The notes below the pieces were generated by a model. It searched no databases. It saw only the letters and a program-made list of their open reading frames with translations, and had not been told where the DNA came from. Of a stretch of DNA of 64,000 nucleotides, positions 42,831-50,214 are shown piece by piece. Where the stretch lies: assembly GCF_037861325.1 (NCBI RefSeq), contig NZ_JAFELW010000002.1. One strand, given 5' to 3'. The position numbers and the translations under genes are program-made. Numbering within the stretch: position 1 is the first letter of the stretch; every line of letters begins with the position of its first letter. Source of the stretch: Riemerella anatipestifer_F (GTDB lineage Bacteria; Bacteroidota; Bacteroidia; Flavobacteriales; Weeksellaceae).

Positions 42831-43541
42831 ATGAAAATCTTACATCACCTTACCGAATGTAATTCTACCAATGACGAGATTATCAATTTTGTACCCTCTA
42901 TTCTTCAGAAAGAAGACTTGGTAGGCGTCTATACACTTAACCAAACTCAAGGAAAGGGACAATACGGCAATTCTTGGGAAATAAATCCTAACGAAAATAT
43001 CGCTATCAGCCTAGCGGTTTCTCTAGATAAATTTCCGTTTGCGGTTTCTATCATCAATTATTATACCGCTATTATTGTGAGAGATTTTATTGCCAATTTG
43101 ACCCAAATTCAGCCAAAAATCAAGTGGCCAAACGATATTATACTCAACCAAAAGAAAATATCAGGTATTCTTCTTGAAAAGAAAAATAACTGCTTAGTCA
43201 TTGGCATCGGCATCAATGTATTGCAACAAAACTTTGAGCGTTTCCCAAAAGCGGGGTCTATCTATACGCAAACTCATCGCTCTTTTGAACCTCATCTACT
43301 TGCTAAAGAATTCTTTGAATTTTTCGCTAACGAAATAGCACAACCAAAAACAGAAGCTCAAATTCTAGAAATACTTAATAAGACTCTTTTCAAAAAAGAC
43401 GAGGTATGCGTGTTTGACATTAAAGGCGTAAGACAAAATGGCATTATCCGAAAAGCAGATGCCGAAGGATATCTTTGGATAGAACTAGAAGATGAACAAT
43501 TACACAGGTTTTACCACAAGGAAATCCAAATGCTCTACTGA
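42831..43541 (+). CDS. birA: biotin--[acetyl-CoA-carboxylase] ligase
   Basis: Monofunctional biotin protein ligase, 236 residues from the chosen ATG. It lacks the DNA-binding repressor domain of E. coli BirA. Catalytic core: HHLTECNSTNDEI, TLNQTQGKGQYGNSWEINPN (the biotinoyl-AMP loop, normally GRGRxGR; here GKGQYGN), KWPNDIILNQKKISGILLEK with the key lysine and KISGIL, and IGIGINVLQQNF. A C-terminal SH3-like domain is at the end. The loop variant GKGQYGN is common in Bacteroidota. The 3' end overlaps the convergent LptF/G gene by 7 bp. Confidence 0.93.
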   Translation: MKILHHLTECNSTNDEIINFVPSILQKEDLVGVYTLNQTQGKGQYGNSWEINPNENIAISLAVSLDKFPFAVSIINYYTAIIVRDFIANLTQIQPKIKWPNDIILNQKKISGILLEKKNNCLVIGIGINVLQQNFERFPKAGSIYTQTHRSFEPHLLAKEFFEFFANEIAQPKTEAQILEILNKTLFKKDEVCVFDIKGVRQNGIIRKADAEGYLWIELEDEQLHRFYHKEIQMLY

Positions 43542-44629
43542 CGAGCCCTTCTGAAATATAGTATCAAAGCAAGTGGAGCAAATACAAAATTAGGCATCCA
43601 CATCGCTACAAAAGGCGTGAGTATTTTACTAGATGAAACTACTTTAAGTGCTTCAAACGAGAAAATAAACACAAATGCCAAAGCTATCCCCACCGCAAGG
43701 TTGACGCCTATCCCACCTCTCTTTTTTTCGGACGCTAGAGCCAAACCTAAAATGGTTAAAATTATAATAGAAACAGGCATTGAGGTGCGGGCGTGAAGCT
43801 CGTTGAGATAGGTATTGATATTACCGTTGCCTTTTATTTTCTCTCTATTTATAAATTTCACTAGCTCTGGAGTTGTCTTATTCTCACCTAAAAGTTCATC
43901 TGGAAAAAGCTCCTCTGGTGGATAGCCAAAACTTTGGTAAGTCTGTGCTCCATTACTGAGTTTTTCAGTTTCGTTTTTACCTGCTTTTTTTTCGTAGAAA
44001 GAGGTAATGGAAAAGGCTTGTTTCTTTTCGTCCCAAGAGACATAATCGCCCCTAATCTGATGTATAAGTTTGTTGTTTTTATCAAATTTTTGGTAAAGGT
44101 AATCCGAACCTCTTGCTTCTTTTCTGTAATAGGAACCTATAAATACATATTCCGTTGGTGACATCTGAGCTGAAATGGGAACACTTCTATTCTTCTCATC
44201 TTGCCTTACTTGGCTTTCGGTAAAGACCATCAGTTCGTTCTTTTTAACATTAGCCCAAGGCAAGGCAAAGTGGTTAAGCATCAACATAAACAAGGCTATC
44301 CCAACCGCCACCATAAAGTATGGCCTTGCAAATCTATGAAAACTTGCTCCGCTACTTACAATGGCTACAATTTCGGTGTTATCTGCCATACGAGATGAAA
44401 AGTAAATAACAGAAATAAACACCAAAATAGACATAAAGGTAAGGATAAGGTATATCATCCAAAATGGGTAGAAATGTAGTAAAAAGTACCCTACTGTGTA
44501 ACCACTTTTCTCTATGTTAGGAGCTTTTGCCTGTATGTCCACCACTATCACAATAATAGATAGTAACATTAGCATAAAGACTAATGTTCCTAAAAACTTC
44601 TTGATGATATAGGCGTCTATTATTTTCAT
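43535..44629 (-). CDS. LptF/LptG-family (YjgP/YjgQ) permease
   Basis: A 364-residue inner membrane protein of the LPS-export ABC transporter. It has the N-terminal helix start MKIIDAYIIKKFLGTLVFML with the family FL.TL pattern, helices near 55-75 and 100-118, a periplasmic beta-jellyroll (about 120-265), and three C-terminal helices (MPVSIIILTILGLALASEKK; GGIGVNLAVGIALAFVFIFS; FVAMWMPNFVFAPLALILYF). Together with LptB it extracts LPS for transport to the outer membrane. Whether it is F or G cannot be said from this gene alone. Confidence 0.92.
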   Translation of the reverse strand: MKIIDAYIIKKFLGTLVFMLMLLSIIVIVVDIQAKAPNIEKSGYTVGYFLLHFYPFWMIYLILTFMSILVFISVIYFSSRMADNTEIVAIVSSGASFHRFARPYFMVAVGIALFMLMLNHFALPWANVKKNELMVFTESQVRQDEKNRSVPISAQMSPTEYVFIGSYYRKEARGSDYLYQKFDKNNKLIHQIRGDYVSWDEKKQAFSITSFYEKKAGKNETEKLSNGAQTYQSFGYPPEELFPDELLGENKTTPELVKFINREKIKGNGNINTYLNELHARTSMPVSIIILTILGLALASEKKRGGIGVNLAVGIALAFVFIFSFEALKVVSSSKILTPFVAMWMPNFVFAPLALILYFRRARQ

Positions 44630-44660
44630 AATTTAATTCTTACTTTTCTCTATTTTTGTT

Positions 44661-44810
44661 TTGGCTGCCACCGCGTTAGGGATAGAGCGGATACCCCGAA
44701 GGGAAGATGCCGCGGAGCGAAGCGGAGCGGCAATGACCGAAGGCGTATGAGCGATAGCCCGACCCTAGCCGTTGGACTTTAGCCCTGGAGAGGGGAACGC
44801 CCTAACCTTA
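44661..44810. repeat. GC-rich structured intergenic repeat
   Basis: About 150 bp of strikingly GC-rich sequence in an AT-rich genome, between the permease and tgt. It is closed by an inverted repeat GTTAGGG (44675-44681) / CCCTAAC (44800-44806). It holds a short run of GCGGAGCGAAGCGGAGCGG (44712-44730) and GAAGGCGTATGAGCG-type segments. No ORF. I recall similar intergenic repeats in Riemerella and Chryseobacterium genomes; the copy number here is only one. Confidence 0.6.
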
Positions 44811-44816
44811 CTAAAA

Positions 44817-45953
44817 CTAAAGCCTTTGTTTTAAAACTGGTACAATCTGCTCCTTCCACTCGTAGAAATCCCCAGCCAAAATATGCTCTCTAGCCACCTT
44901 TACCAAATCTAAATAGAATGCCAAATTGTGTATAGAAGCAATCTGCTTACCGAGATATTCTTTAGCTACAAAAAGATGCCTTACATAAGCCTTAGAATAC
45001 TCTTTGTCCACGAAGCTCGTCCCCATCTCATCTAACGGAGAAAAATCATCTTTCCATTTTTGGTTTTTCATATTCATAACTCCTTGCCAAGTGAATAGCA
45101 TTCCGTTTCGGGCGTTTCTAGTTGGCATCACACAATCCATCATATCCACTCCCAAACCTATGCTTTCCAAAATATTCCACGGTGTGCCTACACCCATTAG
45201 ATACCTTGGTTTTTCTTTCGGAAGAATATCGGTAACCTCGTTGGTAATTCGGTACATTTCTTCCTCTGGCTCCCCTACCGAAAGCCCTCCAATGGCGTTA
45301 CCTTCAGCTCCTGCCTCTGAAATAACTTCAGCGGAAATCTTTCTTAAATCAGAATAAGTAGAGCCTTGAACTATCGGAAATAAACGCTGTTTATGTCCAT
45401 ACAATTCAGCATTATTTTCTGTCCATTCTATACAACGCTTAAGCCACCTGTGGGTAAGCTCCATAGAGGCTTTAGCTTGATTATACTCACAAGGGTAAGG
45501 CGTACACTCATCAAATGCCATAAAAATATCGGCTCCTATCTGCCTTTGTATTTCCATAGATTTTTCTGGAGAAATGAAATGGTAACTTCCATCAATATGA
45601 GATTTAAACTTAACGCCTTCCTCCGTCATCTTTCTGCTTTTTGAAAGAGAAAAGACCTGATAACCTCCAGAGTCTGTAAGGATGGGACGCTCCCAATTCA
45701 TAAAACGATGTAGACCTCCTGCTTTCTCCATCACTTCCATACCTGGTCTAAGGTAAAGATGATAGGTATTACCTAAAATAATTTGTGCTTTAACATCATC
45801 TCTGATTTCTCTTTGATGTAGTGTTTTTACTGATGCTACCGTACCCACAGGCATAAAAATAGGCGTTTGGATTTCTCCATGAGCGGTACTGATAAGCCCT
45901 GCTCTAGCCTTAGATTCGGTAGTTTTTTCTATACTAAAAAATGGTTTTGACAT
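44817..45953 (-). CDS. tgt: queuine tRNA-ribosyltransferase
   Basis: TIM-barrel enzyme that exchanges guanine-34 for preQ1 in GUN-anticodon tRNAs. 378 residues from the ATG at 45953. The longer frame (45989) adds an Asn-rich stretch that overlaps the upstream gene, so I reject it. Signatures: ILTDSGGYQVFSLS (active-site Asp), MAFDECTPYPCEYNQAK, LFPIVQGSTY, GGLSVGEPEEEMY, and VDMMDCVMPTRNARNG with the nucleophile Asp. The zinc site normally formed by CxCxxC reads DEMGTSFVDKEYSKAYVRHL, i.e. without the cysteines. Next upstream is the DUF4296 gene. Confidence 0.96.
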   Translation of the reverse strand: MSKPFFSIEKTTESKARAGLISTAHGEIQTPIFMPVGTVASVKTLHQREIRDDVKAQIILGNTYHLYLRPGMEVMEKAGGLHRFMNWERPILTDSGGYQVFSLSKSRKMTEEGVKFKSHIDGSYHFISPEKSMEIQRQIGADIFMAFDECTPYPCEYNQAKASMELTHRWLKRCIEWTENNAELYGHKQRLFPIVQGSTYSDLRKISAEVISEAGAEGNAIGGLSVGEPEEEMYRITNEVTDILPKEKPRYLMGVGTPWNILESIGLGVDMMDCVMPTRNARNGMLFTWQGVMNMKNQKWKDDFSPLDEMGTSFVDKEYSKAYVRHLFVAKEYLGKQIASIHNLAFYLDLVKVAREHILAGDFYEWKEQIVPVLKQRL

Positions 45954-45963
45954 TGTGTTGTTA

Positions 45964-46362
45964 TTATTGTTGTTGTAAATCTCCTGCATTAACTTTTTCT
46001 TCTTTATTTTGATTTTTATTCTCTCCTTCTTTCTTCTTGATATACTCTTCTAAATCCGAGTCTTTAAGTAATATGTCTTGAGCCATATCGTAGATTTTAT
46101 CTACATCAGATGGTTTGTTCAAATAATATTTAAAACTGTCTTCAAATGCTTTGCCTTTAGCTTTGTTTTTATTCATCACAAAACGACTGACTTCCTCCAT
46201 ATCCATATTTCTAGTAAAATCGGAAGACTGTGTATAAATAGCAAAGTCTGCTACTATCTGTGCCATTTCTTCTTTGGATAATAGATTTTTAGGAGCTTCG
46301 ACCGAATGCCTACAAGCTACCACGAAAATCATCACAAAAAAAAGCCCAATTAACCTATTCAT
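45964..46362 (-). CDS. DUF4296 domain lipoprotein
   Basis: A 132-residue lipoprotein. The signal peptide MNRLIGLFFVMIFVVAC gives a lipobox Cys17. The helical DUF4296 domain follows (LLSKEEMAQIVADFAIYTQS; FVMNKNKAKGKAFEDSFKYY; KIYDMAQDILLKDSDLEEYI) and a low-complexity Lys/Glu/Asn tail ends the protein. The family is restricted to Bacteroidota and often sits, as here, between a dolichol-phosphate mannosyltransferase-like gene (4-bp overlap) and others. Function unknown. Confidence 0.85.
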   Translation of the reverse strand: MNRLIGLFFVMIFVVACRHSVEAPKNLLSKEEMAQIVADFAIYTQSSDFTRNMDMEEVSRFVMNKNKAKGKAFEDSFKYYLNKPSDVDKIYDMAQDILLKDSDLEEYIKKKEGENKNQNKEEKVNAGDLQQQ

Positions 46363-47075
46363 AATCTACCTATTAAAGCCTTCCATCTTAGATTAAGCAC
46401 ACCTATTACGGCTTCTTTAATGATTCCTCCATTCATTTTAGACTCGCCTTTGGTTCTATCAGTAAAAATAATAGGAACCTCTTTTATTTTTAGTCCTTTT
46501 TTGAATACTCTGTATTTCATCTCCACCTGAAAGCCATAGCCTTTTAGTTTTACCTTATCTAACCCTATTTTTAGGAGCGTGTCTTTTTTAAAGCAAACAA
46601 ACCCTGCCGTAGTATCGTGCACAGGTAAACCCAAAATAAACCTTACATATTTAGACGCAAAATAAGATAGCAAAACTCTTCCCATAGGCCAATTAACCAC
46701 ATTAACCCCTTGAGAATAACGAGAGCCTACCGACATATCCGCCTCTAAACACGCCTCATAAAGTCTAGGTAAATCTTTTGGGTTGTGAGAAAAATCGGCA
46801 TCCATCTCAAAAATAAAATCATAGCCCTGCTCTATCGCCCAACGAAAGCCGTGCAAATAAGCCTTGCCCAAACCATCTTTTACTTTTCTTACGGTTAAAT
46901 GAAGCCTACCCTCAAAAAGCCTCTGCATAGAACGAACAATATCTGCCGTACCATCGGGAGAGGAATCATCTACGACCAAAATATGAAAACCTCCCCCCAA
47001 ATCCATCACCGCTTGAATAATGGACTGTATATTTTCTTTTTCGTTATAGGTAGGAATGACAACGATTTTTTTCAT
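46359..47075 (-). CDS. polyprenol monophosphomannose synthase-like GT2 glycosyltransferase
   Basis: A 238-residue family 2 glycosyltransferase of the DPM1 type that transfers a sugar from GDP- or UDP-sugar to a polyprenyl phosphate. Seen: IPTYNEKENIQSIIQAVMDL, ILVVDDSSPDGTADIV, FIFEMDADFSHNPKDLPRLY (DxD near 92), GSRYSQG, and FVCFKKDTLLKIG with KGYGFQVEMKYR. No C-terminal membrane helices, so it is the soluble form. It supplies lipid-linked sugars for surface glycans or lipoprotein glycosylation (inference). Overlaps the DUF4296 gene. Confidence 0.88.
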   Translation of the reverse strand: MKKIVVIPTYNEKENIQSIIQAVMDLGGGFHILVVDDSSPDGTADIVRSMQRLFEGRLHLTVRKVKDGLGKAYLHGFRWAIEQGYDFIFEMDADFSHNPKDLPRLYEACLEADMSVGSRYSQGVNVVNWPMGRVLLSYFASKYVRFILGLPVHDTTAGFVCFKKDTLLKIGLDKVKLKGYGFQVEMKYRVFKKGLKIKEVPIIFTDRTKGESKMNGGIIKEAVIGVLNLRWKALIGRL

Positions 47076-47095
47076 TCAAAAAAACTAATAATCCG

Positions 47096-47103
47096 CAAAG
47101 TTA
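47096..47103 (-). promoter_or_regulatory. -7 element for the GT2-DUF4296-tgt operon
   Basis: Minus-strand TAACTTTG (TAnnTTTG), 20 bp before the glycosyltransferase start. Confidence 0.5.
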
Positions 47104-47153
47104 AGCCTTTTTTAATTAGGAAAAAGTGGTTTGTGGGGAAATAGCAAGTTCTG

Positions 47154-47531
47154 TTATTTATCCTTCATTTTAACAAATACAAAAATAAAAGTACACCCCA
47201 CCGCATAACACAATATGTCTAACCAAGAGAAAGAGTTCCCAATAACAATATGTCCTACGCTACCTTCTCTAAACCCTAGCTTCCCTGCAATGCTAAAATA
47301 CTGTAATACCTCTACTAAAACAGAAAATAGAAATATCCCTAAAATCAGCTGAGTTTTCTCTTTGATTTTAAAGAAAGTCAAAACAAAGGTATAAATAAGA
47401 ATTACCACTAACACATCTCCTAGATATGCTCTAATAAAATAACAGGATTTAAGCCAAACCGCAATTATTACCTCTGTTAAAAACAACAATAGAGTAATAG
47501 CAAACCAGAAAAGACTAAATCTTAGTTTCAT
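47154..47531 (-). CDS. DUF2809 membrane protein
   Basis: A 125-residue protein with four membrane helices (FSLFWFAITLLLFLTEVIIA; YLGDVLVVILIYTFVLTFF; LILGIFLFSVLVEVLQYFSI; WLDILCYAVGCTFIFVFVK). The core YLGDVLVV...EVLQYF...GNSFSWLDIL.Y is the DUF2809 signature, resembling VanZ-like folds. Six bp behind mutS on the same strand, so probably co-transcribed. Function unknown. Confidence 0.88.
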   Translation of the reverse strand: MKLRFSLFWFAITLLLFLTEVIIAVWLKSCYFIRAYLGDVLVVILIYTFVLTFFKIKEKTQLILGIFLFSVLVEVLQYFSIAGKLGFREGSVGHIVIGNSFSWLDILCYAVGCTFIFVFVKMKDK

Positions 47532-47537
47532 TTTATA

Positions 47538-50129
47538 TTATTTGCCTATCATATTTTTGATTGCATTGAGCTTCATCATGGCTTCTATAGGCGTGAGTGT
47601 ATTTATGTCTATCTTAGTAAGCTCTTCTCTGATGTTTTCTAAAACAGGGTCGTCTAATTGGAAGAACGAGAGTTGCAAATTTTCTTCCGTTACCCTTTTA
47701 ATAGATTCTTTTGTATCATTCTGTGAACGATTATTTTCCAAAGTTTTCAGAATTTCGTTAGCTCTATTAACTACCGTAGCAGGCATTCCTGCCAATTTTG
47801 CCACGTGGATACCAAAGCTATGTTCGCTACCACCAGACACCAACTTCCTTAGGAAAATAATGTTCCCCTTATGCTCTTTAATTGAAATATGAAAGTTTTT
47901 AATCCTTTCAAAATTATTGGTCATTTCATTCAACTCGTGGTAGTGAGTGGCGAATAAAGTCTTAGGTTTGGTTGGGTGCTGATGCAAATATTCCGCAATA
48001 GCCCAAGCAATAGAAACGCCATCATAAGTAGAAGTACCTCGCCCTATTTCATCTAAAAGAATTAAACTTCGGTCAGAAATATTATTGAGGATATTAGCGG
48101 CTTCGTTCATTTCCACCATAAAGGTTGATTCTCCCGCAGAGAGATTGTCCGTTGCCCCTACTCTCGTAAATATCTTATCTAAAATACCAATAGAAGCATA
48201 TTTAGCCGGGACAAAACTCCCGATTTGTGCTAAAAGACAAATAACTGCCGTTTGCCTCAATATAGCCGATTTACCCGCCATATTGGGACCTGTTACCATA
48301 ATAATCTGTTGCTCCTCTCGGTCTAAAAACAAATCGTTAGGAATGTATTTTTCGCCTAATGGCAGAGCATTTTCTATAATAGGGTGTCTTGCTTCTTTGA
48401 GTTCTATACTAAAACCATCGTTAAGGATTGGTTTAGTATAGCCTTTTTCCACAGACAACTCTGATAGCCCCACTGCTACATCTAGCTGTGCGATAAGCTG
48501 TGCGTTTTCCTGAATTTGGTCTATATAAACAAGTATCTCTTGGCATACCTTTCTATAAAGTTCCTGCTCTAAAACACTTATACGCTCTTCTGCTCCTAAA
48601 ATCTGGTCTTCGTATTCCTTCAGTTCTGTTGTAATGTACCTCTCGGCATTAACTAACGTTTGCTTTCTAATCCATTCTTCAGGAACTTTGTCCTTATGCG
48701 TATTTCTAACTTCTATATAATAGCCAAAAACATTATTAAAATTGATTTTCAGACTAGCAATGCCCGTTCTTTCTATTTCCCTTTGGCACATATCGTCTAG
48801 ATAGCCTTTACCTGAGTTCTGCAAACCTCTCAAACGGTCTAGCTCATCAGAAACCCCAGACTTAATTACATTGCCTTTGGCTAAATTTACAGGTAGTTCC
48901 TCGTTTAGGTTACTCTCTAAAGTATTGATAACTTCCTCTAAATGATTAAGCGGGTTAAGCCACGCCAAAACATCAGGATATTGATGCAACAACGATTTTA
49001 TCTCGGAAATATAAACTAAACTTTGCCTAAGATAACCTAATTCTTTAGGTGATATTTTCTCTGCTGCTAGTTTACCCATCAATCGGTCTAAGTCAGAAAT
49101 ACCTTTAAGCCTTGTTGCAACATCTAATCTTAGTTTCTCCTCATTATTCAAAAACTCAACTAAAGAGAGTCTTCTGTTAATTTCATTTACGGATTTAAGT
49201 GGCAATATCAATCTTCTCCTCAAAAGTCTTCCTCCCATTGGAGTGGCTGTTTTGTCTATAATATCCAAAAGACTTTTCCCATTTTGATGTGCAGGAAATA
49301 CCACTTCCAAATTTCTCAGCGTAAACTGATCTATCATTAAATAATCCTCCTGTGGAATAAGTTTTATCTGAGTAATATGATTGAGCAAATTATGATGCGT
49401 ATCCTCCACCAAATAGGCAAAAATAGCTCCAGCAGCCGTAATGCCTAGCTTATAATCTTCTACTCCGAAGCCTTTAAGAGAATTAGTTTTAAAGTGTTGC
49501 GTGAGCTTTTCGTAAGCAAAATGATACTGAAATGCCCAATCCTCCATCTTAAAAACACTCTTATTTTTAACTTGACTAGGAATTTCTTGAGTCCTTTGGT
49601 AAATAATTTCGCTAGGTTCAAAGGTATTGATGATATGTAATAACTTTTCTAAATTGCCCTCTCCTAACAAAAATTCTCCAGTGGAAATATCTACTAAAGC
49701 AACGCCATACTTCTCCTTCTCCTTGTGAAGAGCAAGTAAAAAATTATTTTTCTTGGAGTTAAGAACTTGGTCATTAAATGTAACTCCTGGAGTTACCAAT
49801 TCCGTAACCCCTCTTTTAACAATACCTTTTACCGATTTAGGATCTTCTAATTGGTCGCATATTGCCACCCTAAGACCTGCTCTCACCAATTTTGGAAGAT
49901 AGGAGTCTAAAGAATGATGCGGAAACCCTGCAAGCTCTATACTCTGACCATCTCCTCCGTTATTTCTTTTGGTGAGAACAATGCCTAATATTTGAGCTGT
50001 TTTAATGGCGTCTGCTCCAAAGGTTTCATAGAAATCTCCTACTCTGAAAAGTAATATCGCATCAGAGTATTTAGCTTTAATACTATTGTATTGTTGCATT
50101 AGAGGAGTTTCTTTCTTTGTTTTTGCCAT
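47538..50129 (-). CDS. mutS: DNA mismatch repair protein MutS
   Basis: Mismatch sensor of 863 residues. The N-terminal mismatch-binding domain contains the Phe-x-Glu wedge in LLFRVGDFYETFGADA near 33 (FYETF). The connector, lever and clamp domains follow. The ATPase has Walker A GPNMAGKSAILRQ near 605, LLDEIGRGTSTYDGVSIAW (Walker B, near 680), and TLFATHYHELNEM. The C-terminal helix-turn-helix dimerisation region is present. Complete. Confidence 0.98.
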   Translation of the reverse strand: MAKTKKETPLMQQYNSIKAKYSDAILLFRVGDFYETFGADAIKTAQILGIVLTKRNNGGDGQSIELAGFPHHSLDSYLPKLVRAGLRVAICDQLEDPKSVKGIVKRGVTELVTPGVTFNDQVLNSKKNNFLLALHKEKEKYGVALVDISTGEFLLGEGNLEKLLHIINTFEPSEIIYQRTQEIPSQVKNKSVFKMEDWAFQYHFAYEKLTQHFKTNSLKGFGVEDYKLGITAAGAIFAYLVEDTHHNLLNHITQIKLIPQEDYLMIDQFTLRNLEVVFPAHQNGKSLLDIIDKTATPMGGRLLRRRLILPLKSVNEINRRLSLVEFLNNEEKLRLDVATRLKGISDLDRLMGKLAAEKISPKELGYLRQSLVYISEIKSLLHQYPDVLAWLNPLNHLEEVINTLESNLNEELPVNLAKGNVIKSGVSDELDRLRGLQNSGKGYLDDMCQREIERTGIASLKINFNNVFGYYIEVRNTHKDKVPEEWIRKQTLVNAERYITTELKEYEDQILGAEERISVLEQELYRKVCQEILVYIDQIQENAQLIAQLDVAVGLSELSVEKGYTKPILNDGFSIELKEARHPIIENALPLGEKYIPNDLFLDREEQQIIMVTGPNMAGKSAILRQTAVICLLAQIGSFVPAKYASIGILDKIFTRVGATDNLSAGESTFMVEMNEAANILNNISDRSLILLDEIGRGTSTYDGVSIAWAIAEYLHQHPTKPKTLFATHYHELNEMTNNFERIKNFHISIKEHKGNIIFLRKLVSGGSEHSFGIHVAKLAGMPATVVNRANEILKTLENNRSQNDTKESIKRVTEENLQLSFFQLDDPVLENIREELTKIDINTLTPIEAMMKLNAIKNMIGK

Positions 50130-50149
50130 ATCTATCCCAATTTAAACGG

Positions 50150-50157
50150 CAAAAATA
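50150..50157 (-). promoter_or_regulatory. -7 element for mutS
   Basis: Minus-strand TATTTTTG (TAnnTTTG), 20 bp before the mutS start. Confidence 0.5.
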
Positions 50158-50174
50158 ACAAAACATTATGGGTT

Positions 50175-50206
50175 AAAAAAGGCTACTCCCAAAATTAGAA
50201 GTAGCC
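50175..50206 (-). terminator. Terminator of the exopolysaccharide operon
   Basis: Seven-bp stem GGCTACT / AGTAGCC, followed on the minus strand by six T. It lies directly after the wzc stop. Confidence 0.75.
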
Positions 50207-50214
50207 ACCTAGTA

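Noticed and set aside
45954..45989. Longer Tgt start with an Asn-rich N-terminus
   Set aside because: It would overlap the upstream DUF4296 gene, and the Asn run comes from the low-complexity end of that gene in another frame.
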